Below, one piece after another: positions 10,441 to 20,660 of a DNA stretch of 64,000 nt. Source of the DNA: Thamnaconus septentrionalis (Eukaryota > Chordata > Actinopteri > Tetraodontiformes > Monacanthidae); NCBI GenBank assembly GCA_009823395.1, contig CM020514.1:2299966-2363965 (forward strand). The letters run 5' to 3'. How positions within the stretch are numbered: position 1 is the first letter of the stretch; the number at the start of each line of letters is the position of its first letter. Position numbers and translations under genes: made by a program. The notes below the pieces were generated by a model that worked only from the letters and a program-made list of their open reading frames with translations, was not told the DNA's origin and did no database searches.

Positions 10441-10800
10441 AATCAGGCATTACGAGGACTATAAAGTGATGGGCTGACGTGTTTTAAAAGTGAGTCTAAC
10501 ATAGAATAGAATAGATGTACTTTATTGATCTGTTGCGGCACTAAAAACAAAACAAAAAAAGAAACATTAAATATTTGAGTCGATCTGTGGACAACAAACA
10601 AACAAGAGCAGATGTGCAAAAGACAGTCAATTTGTGATGAGGCAGGGATAAGCAAGGTTTTATTAAACCATGAGCGCATTAATAAACCATCAGCACATAA
10701 TGTTTAAAATTGAATGGGTGCAAATGGGGATAGTGGGCACTTTAATTTGAAACAACCGATATCTAAATATCAAATAGAGCAATTAAAATCTGCAGCGTTT
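10441..10800 (+). repeat. Unclassified dispersed repeat, copy 1, split by retroposon tail
   Basis: CAGGCATTA...GGACTAT...GTTTTAAAAGTGA...CTAACAT at 10446-10502 aligns with 39530-39593, and GGGCACTTTAATTTGAAA at 10734-10751 onward aligns with 39627-39680. The first copy is interrupted at about 10503-10690 by a minus-strand retroposon tail (AGAATAGAATAGATGTACTTTATTGAT). I do not recognise the family. Confidence 0.5.
10503..10690 (-). mobile_element. Minus-strand retroposon 3' fragment
   Basis: Read on the minus strand it ends in ATCAATAAAGTACATCTATT and a (CTATT)n tail, a common fish retroposon ending. It sits inside the 10441-10800 repeat, so it inserted later. The target duplication is not clear. 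Confidence 0.45.
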
Positions 10801-13199
10801 CGCATGAGCCCGAGGAGACATGAAGAATAGCAAAGGATAGTTCCCATTTATCCATTCAGAAGCCCATAGGGAAGAACAACCTCCCCGGTGAACTGTTGTT
10901 GTTGATATTAACAATATTAATAATGAGCAGGATTGCGATCTCGCCCTTCAGTTCTCCTTACAGGACGGCCTGTCACACACCAGATGCCATTTTGCAGGTT
11001 TACCCGCCACGTCCATGTGTTCTTGACTTCACATCATTGTTTGTTACCATGAACTTGAAAAAAAAATTAAAAAAAATCCCTCAAAAAGCTTTTCCAGCCC
11101 AGCCACTTAATGTACCTTAAGTCTTTGTTTGTCAAATATTGAGCAGATCCCCAAGGGCTCCACAGGTGTCACGGCCGCCTCTCTTGAGGGCGATGCGATC
11201 ACACAATGGAATCGATCGGATGGAACTTGCCTGCCATCCCCCGCCTGTACAAATGTCATCCTCACACCCCGCTGTACTGTGGACGCTGTCTTTTCTTGTT
11301 CGTGGGTACAATCGATGCAGTGCTTCCTTTCAGTAAATTACGGTGACAAAGTGCAAATAAAAGAAAAAACAAAAAAAACCAAACGCTTTTGCATCGACGA
11401 CTGCGGAGCTATTCAGCGAGTAGTGATAGATTTTAAAAGGTCAGGCTGACAAAACTCACGGGTGCGAACGCACGCGCGCACGCGCGCACGCAGGCACAAA
11501 CACAGCCTCAACCAAATAACTCAACGGATATGGCGTAGGTCAAAACAAACACGTTTGATCCTAAAGCACAGTTAACGAAATGCATTTAAGATGGAATCAC
11601 TGGAAACATTTGCAGGTGGGGCTGGGAAAAATGCAACATTTTTGTGGCAGTGGAAACGGCAGCAAGCTGCCCTTGCAACAGACTGAAGGACCAGCTACTC
11701 AGCTGACATCATGTATGACAGTGGCAGAATGTCACCAGCTCAAAAAGAGTGAAATACAAGGAGAAAACCGCTATTTCATTTATTTGATTACTCAATACTA
11801 TTTAATGGGCACTGTAGTTTGTATATAAACAAGCTTTAAAATAACATCTTTAAACTAAATTAATCGAATAAAGTGGACTCCGTCCAAATGCATTTCGGGG
11901 ATTTTATTCTCCATTTTTTAAAAATGTATTCCCATTCTCTCCTCATTGTTTTAGGAAAATTGCCATGAAATGAACTAATTATGTAGCAACGTATTCATTC
12001 ATGCATTCATTACATAATTATAAAGTATAATTGCGCAAAAAAAATAATCTCCAGGGCCTTGTGGCTATCACGGCAGAAACAAAAGCTGATTCTCTCTTTT
12101 GTATCTCATATTCTCATCTGCGCTTGTGTCTGGAGGTGTGTGAGCGAGCCTTCCTGAGGGATTAGAAGCCTCAAAACACCTTGCGTCGTTTCCATTTGCC
12201 CAATGAGTTCGTCAATTTTTTTCCTTGTTTCCGTCTTTGGTCTTTATACTTTATTTTGGTCGACTTGCCTGAGGAGTATTGCACCAAAAGGGTTCGAGGG
12301 AGTAAAGGAATCCAGAACAACTGAGCCAGCGCGGCCTGATCTAGTCTGATCTCTGTATCTGGACGGAGTAAATCATTTTGAAATAATTTGCAAAACTGCA
12401 TTAACAGGTTGGCAAGAGGGCACAATGAAAAAAAGCCACTGGATGACATTTGAAGTGATCAAATCCTATTGCCATAATATCTGTAGCCATATGAGTTGAT
12501 CTATTGTCTTTAACTCAGCCAATCAGTGTCGTTCTCAAGATCCAGGGGAAGAGACACAAACAGAGCGGTACATCCACGTGCGTATTTTGCAGTCAGATTC
12601 AATTCAAATTTCCAAAACGAGTTAGTTCACAGTTCAAACTCAGAGATTGTTGATTCTCCTTTGTGAAGCGTCAGCATTAATGAGCTGCAGTAAAGCCCCT
12701 GTGAGTGCGCAACACGAGCAACAACCTCATTAGCTTTACTTTTCCGGCCTTGCGCATCGTCCTTTTCCAAAATGACACACAATTACCCCCTGAAGTTCTG
12801 CATCCTGTCAGCCCCATCGTTTCCTGAAGTTCTACCCTATAAATAACCTGCGCAATTGCAAGTGCAACCAGTGCAGGGGATGCGTCTGCAGAAGGCCGGG
12901 CTCGCAAATGATAACACTGTTGAGTGAAATATATTAAAGTTAATGATAGGGCAGAGATAGAACACACAGTTAGCACATGGTGTGTGCCATTCACCCCATG
13001 GGCTGACTGTATTAATCCAAGTTGCTGTCAACATTCAAGAGGTTTATGCTCTTTTGGGGGCTACGTAGAGAAACTAGTCATGATGAGACAGTCAAATCAA
13101 GTATGTTCATGTTCATGTGGGAAGAATATCAGGATGCTTTTCCTGTATAAACAGGTCAGATTGGGTATTACACCCATGGCTGGGTGCTCAGTGTAGAGC
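10801..13199. other. Unannotated intergenic DNA
   Basis: No gene or repeat family is recognised. An alternating CGCACGCG stretch at 11463-11491 has Z-DNA-forming composition. ORFs at 11129-11449, 11580-11828 and 12677-12994 show no known domain. Confidence 0.45.
11463..11491 (+). repeat. Alternating purine-pyrimidine CG/CA tract
   Basis: ACGCACGCGCGCACGCGCGC and adjacent CACGCAGGCAC form an alternating tract. Confidence 0.85.
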
Positions 13200-13560
13200 T
13201 TGCAGTGAATTTTAAACTCAAATTGTGTTCAGATGCGGTCAATCTCTGTGGCTGCATGCGAATCAATTTTAATTCCTCTGGCAGAGTCCCACTTATTGCT
13301 CCTCGTCTCGAGCCTACACCTCTAATTAAATGCAAATACTGTAGCAGACAAATAGTTAAATTAGCATTTGCATAACTTTAATTAAAAATGAAAAAAAAAA
13401 AGTTATACTCAAAGGCTCTATTAAAATGTCTGATTGTCATTCTGATTGAGTGAGATGAAAAAAAAAAAAATCTGGCATAATTAATTACCATCCATCATTG
13501 TAATAATTATTCATTTCATTCAGCAGGATCAGAACGTGGCCCATATTCAACCTTATTATG
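13200..13560. promoter_or_regulatory. Candidate conserved regulatory element with paired octamers
   Basis: An ATGCAAAT octamer at 13330-13337 and an ATTTGCAT octamer at 13366-13373 face each other within a larger imperfect inverted arrangement of AATTAAATGCAAAT. TAATTAA homeodomain-type motifs (13323-13328, 13379-13386, 13479-13487) surround them. The sequence is not a recognised repeat. POU and homeodomain binding is inferred from motifs only. Confidence 0.35.
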
Positions 13561-13859
13561 TCCCAAACCCAATCAAAACCAATTTACACTAAGGCAGTAA
13601 GTTTGTTACTACTGTTGCAGTTGTTGTTACTATGGTTACTATGGCCTGTTTACCAGCTGGACAGAGAGGAGTTTCATACTTATTACTACTTCACATTTTC
13701 GCTGAAAGCTACCTGCATTTGCCAACATTTCAAGACATTTACTAACAGAAAAAGGCCAAACAGCAGGCAACAAAATTATAAATTGCGTTCAGAATTTCCA
13801 AACAAACAAACAAAAACAACCTCAACTTTTGGTTATACAAGAATGCAAATATGCGGCCA

Positions 13860-13864
<5 letters not shown>

Positions 13865-13903
<39 letters not shown>
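13865..13903 (+). repeat. (GA)n microsatellite
   Basis: About 19 uninterrupted GA units. It lies inside the 148-codon frame at 13558-14004, which is why that frame is not called as a gene. Confidence 0.95.
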
Positions 13904-13907
<4 letters not shown>

Positions 13908-14034
13908 CAGCCCAGTCAATGTAAAGATGGGCAAAACTTCTGGTTTCAATAAGGAAGTCAATGCAGTGATGTTAAAAACTTGCATTCTATTGTTTGGCAT
14001 GTAGGAAAAAATTAAGGATTAAGGACAAAAGTTA

Positions 14035-14350
14035 TGGATGCACCAATACCAATACCAGTATTGGTATCAGTACCAATACCGGGGTTGAATACTGAACTCG
14101 TACGCGTAAGATACATGCGGATACCAGTTGTATATGTATGCATTTGACAATTCTGTTAAATTTGTGTTTGTACTGCAGTGAAACTTGCTCTAGAAAGACA
14201 TGCTGACAAAAAACAAAACATAATTCTATCATGTAGAATGGCCTCATCAAGGGCTCAGTATTGGTATTTTTGAGTACTGAAATGCAAGTACTATTTATGC
14301 AAGTACTATTTATCTTCTCGTTCTGTAAAAAAGTGGTATCGGTGCATCCA
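14035..14350. mobile_element. MITE with TGGATGCACC ends and ATACCA repeats
   Basis: The terminal inverted repeats are TGGATGCACCAATACC at the left and, as reverse complement, TGGATGCACCGATACC at the right. Subterminal ACCAATACC / GGTATTGG motifs repeat several times near the left end. The GGATGCACCGATA end style is that of a common fish hAT-type non-autonomous element. The 128-codon minus-strand frame here follows from the repeat composition and is not a gene. Confidence 0.75.
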
Positions 14351-14879
14351 AACCAAAAATGTTTGCGAAAAGACTGAAAATGACAGGCTGCCAATATGGC
14401 AAGGAGAACTAAGTTCAAACCTTTACTAACAGGTTTTTGGTTTTGTCAACTCTGTGGAATCAGTGGCAAGTCCATGTTGTCAGGGCGCTGCTTTGATTGT
14501 GATGTGACATTTATAACTTTCCTGGAGTGTTCTTCATTTGGCAACCTCTAATTACCACAGCACACACTAACGAAACTGTTCCCTCTCTGTCTTTCGCCAC
14601 AGGCCCATTATTATTAAAAAAAAAAAAAAAAAAGGACCACTTCAAACAACAAGACAGTGCCTAATTGCATTTCACCACAAATTAATGAGACACAAGGGTG
14701 ACATATGAAAAAATTAGACACGTGTGCTCAGAGTGAGGGCCAGTCACTGTGACGTTAAGTTTCAAGTGTCGCAGTTTTACCTCTCCAGAGCGCTTCAACC
14801 ATATGCACATTGTACAATGCAAAATGCTTTTTCTTGCAGCGGCGGGCCATCAGGCCAGAAACTGTGAAATCATTCTATC
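14351..14879. other. Unannotated non-repetitive DNA
   Basis: No gene is recognised. CTAATTACC, AATTGCAT and AAATTAATGAG motifs near 14549-14690 suggest possible regulatory DNA, but a 19-bp A run at 14615 is the only clear low-complexity feature. Confidence 0.35.
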
Positions 14880-15328
14880 CCATAACCTGTGTTATAGGGG
14901 TGGAGGGGGGGCAGACAGCACATCTTCGCCCAGTATGTCCACCAGGAGTTTGGAAGAGAAGGACGTCTTCAGGTACTCCGCTGAGGTGCACGTTACACCG
15001 TCTGCTTCTTCCTTCCAGGTCAGTGACTCTCGCCCTAAGCTCGCCATTGTCGTCAGCCACGTTGGTTAGCTGAGGGCTATAGTTGGTTCAGCCCAGGTTC
15101 CAAGTTGGAAACGTGCTGTTCACGGTGGTTGGTCGTGGTCTGCAAGCCGTCCAGTTTTGAGTCAGTGGAAGTAAGTTTGTTTTTGCATCTGACGGACGGG
15201 TCAGGTTTCGTGAGGAGGTCCGCTCATAGTTCAGCTAGCATGCTAGCCAAAGTGGTGTCGCCAATGGCTGGATAGGCTGGAGCAAAGTGATCTTTTTTTT
15301 TTGTAGATTTACCTGATTTGGACGCCAT
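14880..15328 (-). pseudogene. L1/Tx1-like LINE ORF1 fragment
   Basis: Reading minus from ATG at 15328 gives MASKSGKSTKKKDHFAP, then a coiled-coil-like stretch with SNLEPGLNQL. It continues to ADDNGELRARVTDLEGRSRR followed by CNVHLSGVPEDV, which is the coiled-coil to RRM junction of L1-type ORF1 proteins (nucleic-acid chaperones that coat the LINE RNA). At least two in-frame stops (after SMLAEL and after LNQL) and later frameshifts break it. The RRM and C-terminal domain beyond residue about 150, the endonuclease and the reverse transcriptase are absent. A 5' UTR-like segment continues to about 15540. Orientation and motif order are read directly, and L1/Tx1 assignment is from family knowledge. 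Confidence 0.75.
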
Positions 15329-15540
15329 ACTGGGAGTGGAAGGTTGATGAAGCGCAGTTTAATAACCGAGCAGTTGCAAAGTCCAGCGGAATTAAAAAAA
15401 AAAAAAAAAGAGACTGTGTGGCAGGAGCTTGGAAAAATGTCGCTACTCCAACCCGCCTGCCGACCCGCAAGTCCCATCATCTGCAATTTAAATTGTTTCG
15501 TTTCGTTATTGTCTCGTTGGTCTTTCATACAAATCGGTCT

Positions 15541-17734
15541 CATACAGTACTGTTGGTGGAGAAACCTCTTAAAATGTATATATTTTTAAGTTTTGACAGT
15601 ATCAGTGGCCTTAGTTACTTAGTCTTAATTTTGATTAAAATGCTCCAGAAACTATGTTTTCCCAACGAGGTCCCCTATGTGAAGGTGATGTAATGTGTAA
15701 GTCTGATTCTCTACGGATCTCAAGCCACAAGGGCAAACTTTAGTGAAGGCCAGCGTCGGCTTTTCCTTGTTGGTCTGATTCTCCATCAGTTGACGAACTG
15801 ACACATATTCTGAGAAAAAAATTATCCTGGAACTGGAAGCTTGATTTGTTTTGGGATATTTACTTGTTTTGGGCTTACTGTATGTGTCCCCATCTGCCTT
15901 CAAGGACAAGTGCGAAACATTTACATCTTTTTTGGCATGCAGTGGAATTCTCTTCATACGTGTATCTGTTTTCAGGAAGATAAGCTCACTAAAGTAATAA
16001 TGTGTTTTCAGTCTTCGTGAAGAGGCATATTTACAGATATGTCACATGTCTACATACAGATAGGGTACATTTGTGGGAGGAGGCAGTCTGACTATGTGAC
16101 CGCATTTCAACAGTAGCCAGCAATGTGGATCCGTGGTTTCGCAATATTAACCCTGGCATCACAGCAGATATAGGACAGATGTGAGACCATTTAGGTGGAC
16201 CAAATCAGTATTGAAGGCTTCAAAAACTGTTTTACATGCCGCATGTTAAAAAAACAAATAACCAAAAAAATGTTTACCACTATAAGAAGATAAAATGTTT
16301 TTATAAATTAGTTTGTTACACGTTAGGAGTGGCATTTGCAAAAAAAAAAAAAAAAATCAACATGTTAATAGAGAGATAACACTACTGTTGTCCCTGTGGT
16401 ATGAAGTATTGACTTCATAATATACTATTGATGTAAATCCTTCTGTGTTCCAATTGGCTGGCCCTTACTTCTCGCACCTTTCTCCCATTTCTTGTTCACC
16501 CCCTTTCAAGGAATGATTCCTCAGGGCTCTCAGCGCTCTCCCCAACCCTGGCAGATGGAGGGGTTACGGGAGCAGATTTACAGTTGGAGGCTCACCTGCC
16601 TGGACTCAGCACTGTTTCTCAGCTGACACTCAGTCGTAACAGCCTCATTACGAAGAGGACGTCCCAGGAGGTTCAGGTGCGGGTCGTTACCTGAATGAGA
16701 AGCCGTATCTCGGCGCTTGTAAGTCATAAGGACTTTGGAGGTCCTTTCAATGCCACAAAACAAAGTCAGCGGGGCGTTGCGAACCTGCTCAGAATGGGAC
16801 GCTGTGTTTTATTGGGCAATTACACACATCACTTCATGAACTGGCTTATCTGCTTGGTTTAAGTGTCTTTATCCACTCCATGCTTTTTTTATTTTTATTT
16901 TTTAATATGACACAGGCGAGACAGCAAAAGGAATGTGTGTACAAAGTTCGAGCAAGATGGGGAAAGGGACGGTTTAAAACACTTGTTTTCAAGAGTAACA
17001 GACACACAGCGGTGCAGTGGGAAGAAGATTGCGGGCTTGAATCTGACAGAGACACGTCTTTAGGCTGAGTGGCTGCTATAAAATTGTTCAAATTCTAAGT
17101 TACAATAAAGTCATGGGTCAGTTTAAAACTTGAAAATAGAAAACTTGAAAACATGAAGATTGCCCAAGAAAACAGCTTTGGGCCTCGGAAGTATCACCTT
17201 TGAACGGGCATTGCAGCCAGTTGAGAAACGCTGCATTATTGTCTATGAAACTCTGATGGGTGAAGAGAGAAGAACAGCTGCGAAGGCCTGTGGTTGTGAT
17301 TCCACCGCGGCTGATGGAAATTGGATTTCATATTAAAAACAAGATTGTTGTCAGTGGAAAAACTTTAAGGTCCCCTTTAAGTCCCCTCTGAACAGAGCCG
17401 TCTTCCTCCTAGACAGGAAGGTATCCAGTGGCTGATAAGTTCATGGTCCTATTAAGTTTAATCAGTGGTGTAGTCTAATTCATTCTCGTGGGTATCCTCT
17501 GATTTTTCCCCATCCCAGCCTTGTACACACCGGTCCTGGTACAACATCTGTCCCGAGGACCACTTCGGGAGCAACAGCTGCTCCAAAACGACCCCACACA
17601 AGCATCACCAGGCTTATTAATGCATACAGAACGCATCCACACATAACTGAGATCATTCTGAAAGGCTGGTTATGCATTATCTAAATGTTGATGTATCGCA
17701 AGCAACACAAGACTTATAACGGTCATTAACAGCT
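15541..17734. other. Unannotated intergenic DNA
   Basis: No gene is recognised. CCAGTTGAGAAACGCTG at 17218-17234 is an isolated hAT-type terminal repeat (compare 4680 and 41766) without a visible partner. A-runs are at 16339-16355. The stretch 16440-16780 is non-repetitive. Confidence 0.45.
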
Positions 17735-18290
17735 GGATTTTAATGACCCATCGAACAGCCAGTGACTAGACAATTCAAATCAGTTTAAAATAAAGGAAAA
17801 TGAATAGCCTAAATAATCACAAGTCATTTGAATACTAAAATGAAGATAAAGCAGTCAAGTGTTAAATTGGTGCAAACCCTCAAAAAAATTCTCGGCATGC
17901 CGAAAGAGCACATCAGTAAATTGATTTTCAAGCAGCTTTGTATCATTAGAGCATCAGTAGTATCCTGTATCGGATTCAGAATCTTGTGAACAGTCACAAA
18001 CAAATTACATCCCTGGACTTCTGGACTTTAAATACCCATTGAACAGCCAGTGACAAGACAAGACAATACACTTAACGCAAATAAAGTTTCAGAAATAAGA
18101 GTGCAAATTTGGTGCAAACTGCACAAATAAACTGGAAAAGGTTGAAAAGGCACTAGAGTAACTGACACATTTCAACCAGCTTCGTAACATTACAACAGTA
18201 CTTTATCAGAAAACTGTGAACAGTCTGCAAACAATCATGCACAAATTGCATTACTGGTGCACACTTCAATAACTCAACTTTCAATGACTA
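17735..18290. repeat. Imperfect direct duplication, about 280-bp unit
   Basis: Two adjacent copies begin near 17748 (CCATCGAACAGCCAGTGACTAG) and 18037 (CCATTGAACAGCCAGTGACAAG). Both continue through TTGGTGCAAAC, a CAGC TTTGTATCATTA / CAGCTTCGTAACATTA block and GTGAACAGTC. It lies just downstream of the hAT transposase relic on the minus strand, so it may be the 3' non-coding part of that element. Confidence 0.7.
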
Positions 18291-18455
18291 TCAAACTAAA
18301 GGAGTGTTTTCAAAACTGTTGGTGTTCCTTTACCATCATCATAATATGATTACTGGCATTACTGTGTGTCTTAGCCCAAAAGCCCTGGAAAAGAATGGAC
18401 GACTTAGAGATGACCCAGGTGTTGTTCTCCCAGGTCAACTGTTCTGAGGATGGGG

Positions 18456-19560
18456 TTAGAAAGGAGTGAAGGCCTCTAGTCTACAAAGCTTTCCAAATGT
18501 GTTTGTACTCAAGCTTCTTCGCTGTCTATATCCTCTTAGCCTGTGTGGCAGAGCGATGACTTCCCGGCCATGTTTTGACATACTTCCTTGGCTCAAAAAG
18601 ACTTCATGAAGTCTGAAACCCCTTTCACATTCAGCAGTGCTGCATGGGATGGTCTGCATGCATCGTATGAGTGGTTTTAGACTTTCAGGCTCTCTGTCTG
18701 GGTGCTCAAGGGACTCTCTCATACCATCACATCCCGTAACAGCTTGCTCTTCACTCAGACTGAACCGCCTGCACAGTCTTGTCACTTGTAACTCACCAGG
18801 CCGTATGCCAGGTCTTGATGGCCAAGTGCTGCTGACCGGAACACTGAGGTCACAAAGCAATTCACCTTCAAATGAGAGGCGCTTCTTCGTGTTGTTGATC
18901 AGACTTTGGAGGAATTGCTTTGCATTGATTGGTGTGAGCCTTGCATTTGACTGCAGGGTAACTGATCCATAACGTCCCATGGCCTGTGCTTGCAAAGCCT
19001 CGTCTGATTTCTCCCCTGGAGAGTCTTTGAATGATGCCAGGACTCAGATGGTGCGCTTCGGAAACTCGTCTGCTTTCGAAAGTGTGACTGAATGGGCCTG
19101 GAGTTGCTGAGACAGGTTTGAGAGTTCAGACATTACATCATGCATGAGTCAGAGGTCACACAGAAAGTCCTTGATTTGCACACAGTGTGCCAGGCTTCTG
19201 TAAGTCTGCCTCTCTTTGCTGTTTCTTGTTTGGTCTTCTGCAGCATTTTCAAAGTGTCTGTTCAGTGCTCCATACAGTATGACCTCCACACAGCTAATAC
19301 TTGCCACCCATCGCGTACTTAAAACTCTGCCAAGACTCAGGACTTGTGAGGCCATTGCTTGTGCTGCCTCCAGAAGTTCCCTGTAAATTCTTTTTGGACA
19401 GACTGTCGAGATTATGGATCTTGTCCATGAACACCTTGAAGTCATTGACTGCCTGGGTACCTTGGAAGTCAGCCTGGTTGCCACACAGGTGTTCTTGCCT
19501 AGCGTTGACACTGGCACCATCAGTAACAAATGAGACCCAGTTTAATTGAAGCTCTTCACT
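18456..19560 (-). pseudogene. hAT transposase pseudogene (KIAA1586/ZBED-like)
   Basis: The frame runs from about 19529 down to 18456 on the minus strand and is broken by two in-frame TGA codons (at 19148-19146 and one near 19054). Recognisable blocks in order are TDGASV with a frameshift into GKNTCVATRL (about 19530-19480), FKVFMDKIHNL in a third frame, LGRVLSTRWVAS, LCERF-like LCRRFSLSEEQ, and the C-terminal dimerisation motif PLIRCMQTIPCSTAECERGF near 18660-18600. These are the hAT RNase H-like core and hATC region as seen in KIAA1586- and ZBED-type proteins. The N-terminal zinc finger and first catalytic part are missing. Several stops look like C-to-T decay. Terminal repeats were not found. 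Confidence 0.85.
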
Positions 19561-19679
19561 GAAGCTTTAAGGTAAATATAATCAGAGTTGATCCAAATTC
19601 ATTGTCATAACTGAGGAACTTGATATGTCTAGAGCTACGCACTTTAGTGGTTAAAATAAAGATAATAATATTAATAATA

Positions 19680-20050
19680 GGGCGACACGGTGGCGCAGTG
19701 GTTAGCGCTGCCGCCTCACAGCAAGAAGGTCGTGGGTTCGATTCCGGGGCCCGGGCCTGGGACCTTTCTGTGTGGAGTTTGCATGTTCTCCCTGTGTCTG
19801 CGTGGGTTCTCTCCGGGTTCTCCGGCTTCCTCCCACAGTCCAAAAACATGCATGTGAGGTCAATTGAATATTCTAAAATTGTCCGTAGCTGTGCATGTGA
19901 GTGTGAATGGTTGTTTGTCTCTATGTGGCCCTGCGATGAACTGGCGACTTGTCCAGGGTGTCACCCTGCCTTCGCCCTAAGACAGCTGGGATAGGCTCCA
20001 GCAGACCCCGTGACCCTGAATAGGAATAAGCGGGTATAGAAGATGAATGA

Positions 20051-20082
<32 letters not shown>
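19680..20082 (+). mobile_element. tRNA-derived SINE copy B, near full length
   Basis: The head GGGCGACACGGTGGCGCAGT... carries a perfect pol III box A (TGGCGCAGTGG, 19691-19701) and box B (GGTTCGATTCC, 19735-19745). A roughly 300-bp body follows (TGTGTGGAGTTTGCATGTTC, GGCGACTTGTCCAGGG, AGCTGGGATAGGCTCCAG), then a GATGAATGATGAA end and an (AAT)n tail at 20053-20082. It differs from copy C by only about ten positions over 370 bp. The target site was itself AAT-rich (AATAATATTAATAATA), so the duplication cannot be delimited. Long ORFs across it are incidental. Confidence 0.93.
19691..19745 (+). promoter_or_regulatory. Internal pol III promoter of SINE B (box A and box B)
   Basis: Box A TGGCGCAGTGG fits TRGYNNARNGG exactly and box B GGTTCGATTCC fits GGTTCGANTCC exactly, 33 bp apart, as in tRNA genes. 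A transcript could start near 19680. The region does not fold as a functional tRNA in its anticodon arm as far as I can judge. Confidence 0.85.
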
Positions 20083-20084
<2 letters not shown>

Positions 20085-20329
20085 TAATTAATTGCTACTT
20101 TAAGTGACCACAATTAAAAGTCACCATTAATGATGCAACAAAAAAGATCTCTGCAATATTTTAACAGAAGGTTCCGATGCAGATCTATGGACTATGAACA
20201 CATTGCTGCCTGTGGTAGTGCATTCGTTGGAGTGTGAAGTCGGTTTGAATACTCCACTTCACTGACTTAAGATTTAATTGGATGTTAATTGGCGAAATAG
20301 ACAAGCACAGCTAGGTTGGTGTTGGTGCA

Positions 20330-20660
20330 ATGAAACATTCCCCTGCATCAGAGGAAGAGGAGGATGATGAAACAGTGGAAACTTTGTCTGCTGCCACAGA
20401 AAGGGAGCCAGAGAGGCCTCCAGAAGTTAGCTACTGGCAATTTTTTGCTGATTCACATTCTATTGGGGGGGGGCTTTGGATGTTTAGCGTTGCACACTTA
20501 AGTGATGGGTCTAAAAATGAATGCATTACTTTTTGCTTAATCATTTTGTTGCAGAGGAGGAGGGCCCTTCAACTTCAACCAGCACAGCCAGACAAAATGA
20601 GACCTTCCGGAAAAGCCATACTCTCTCTGTATGCAGAGCTACAGAACCATAAGTCATCCC
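20330..20660 (+). pseudogene. Two-exon acidic coding relic, copy 1
   Basis: Exon-like part 1 (about 20336-20424) reads PASEEEEDDETVETLSAATE and then REPERPPE. It ends at a GTTAGC donor-like site. A pyrimidine-rich TTTTGTTGCAG acceptor at about 20543-20553 is followed by frame EEEGPSTSTSTARQNET. The related copy at 28340-28640 keeps both exon edges and has GTATAG at the donor. I do not recognise the protein. The acidic, Ser/Thr-rich composition is what I would expect of an accessory ORF or linker of a DNA transposon gene. Continuous ORF reading through the intron is accidental. Confidence 0.45.

Noticed and set aside
13558..14004. 148-codon ORF
   Set aside because: It runs through a (GA)n microsatellite, has no recognisable domain and no exon signals. 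Length is due to repeat composition.
18637..18972. 111-codon plus-strand ORF
   Set aside because: Shadow of the minus-strand hAT transposase frame.
19680..19760. tRNA gene at the SINE head
   Set aside because: Box A and box B are perfect, but the sequence is followed by the SINE body and recurs at 59872. I could not fold a convincing anticodon arm.
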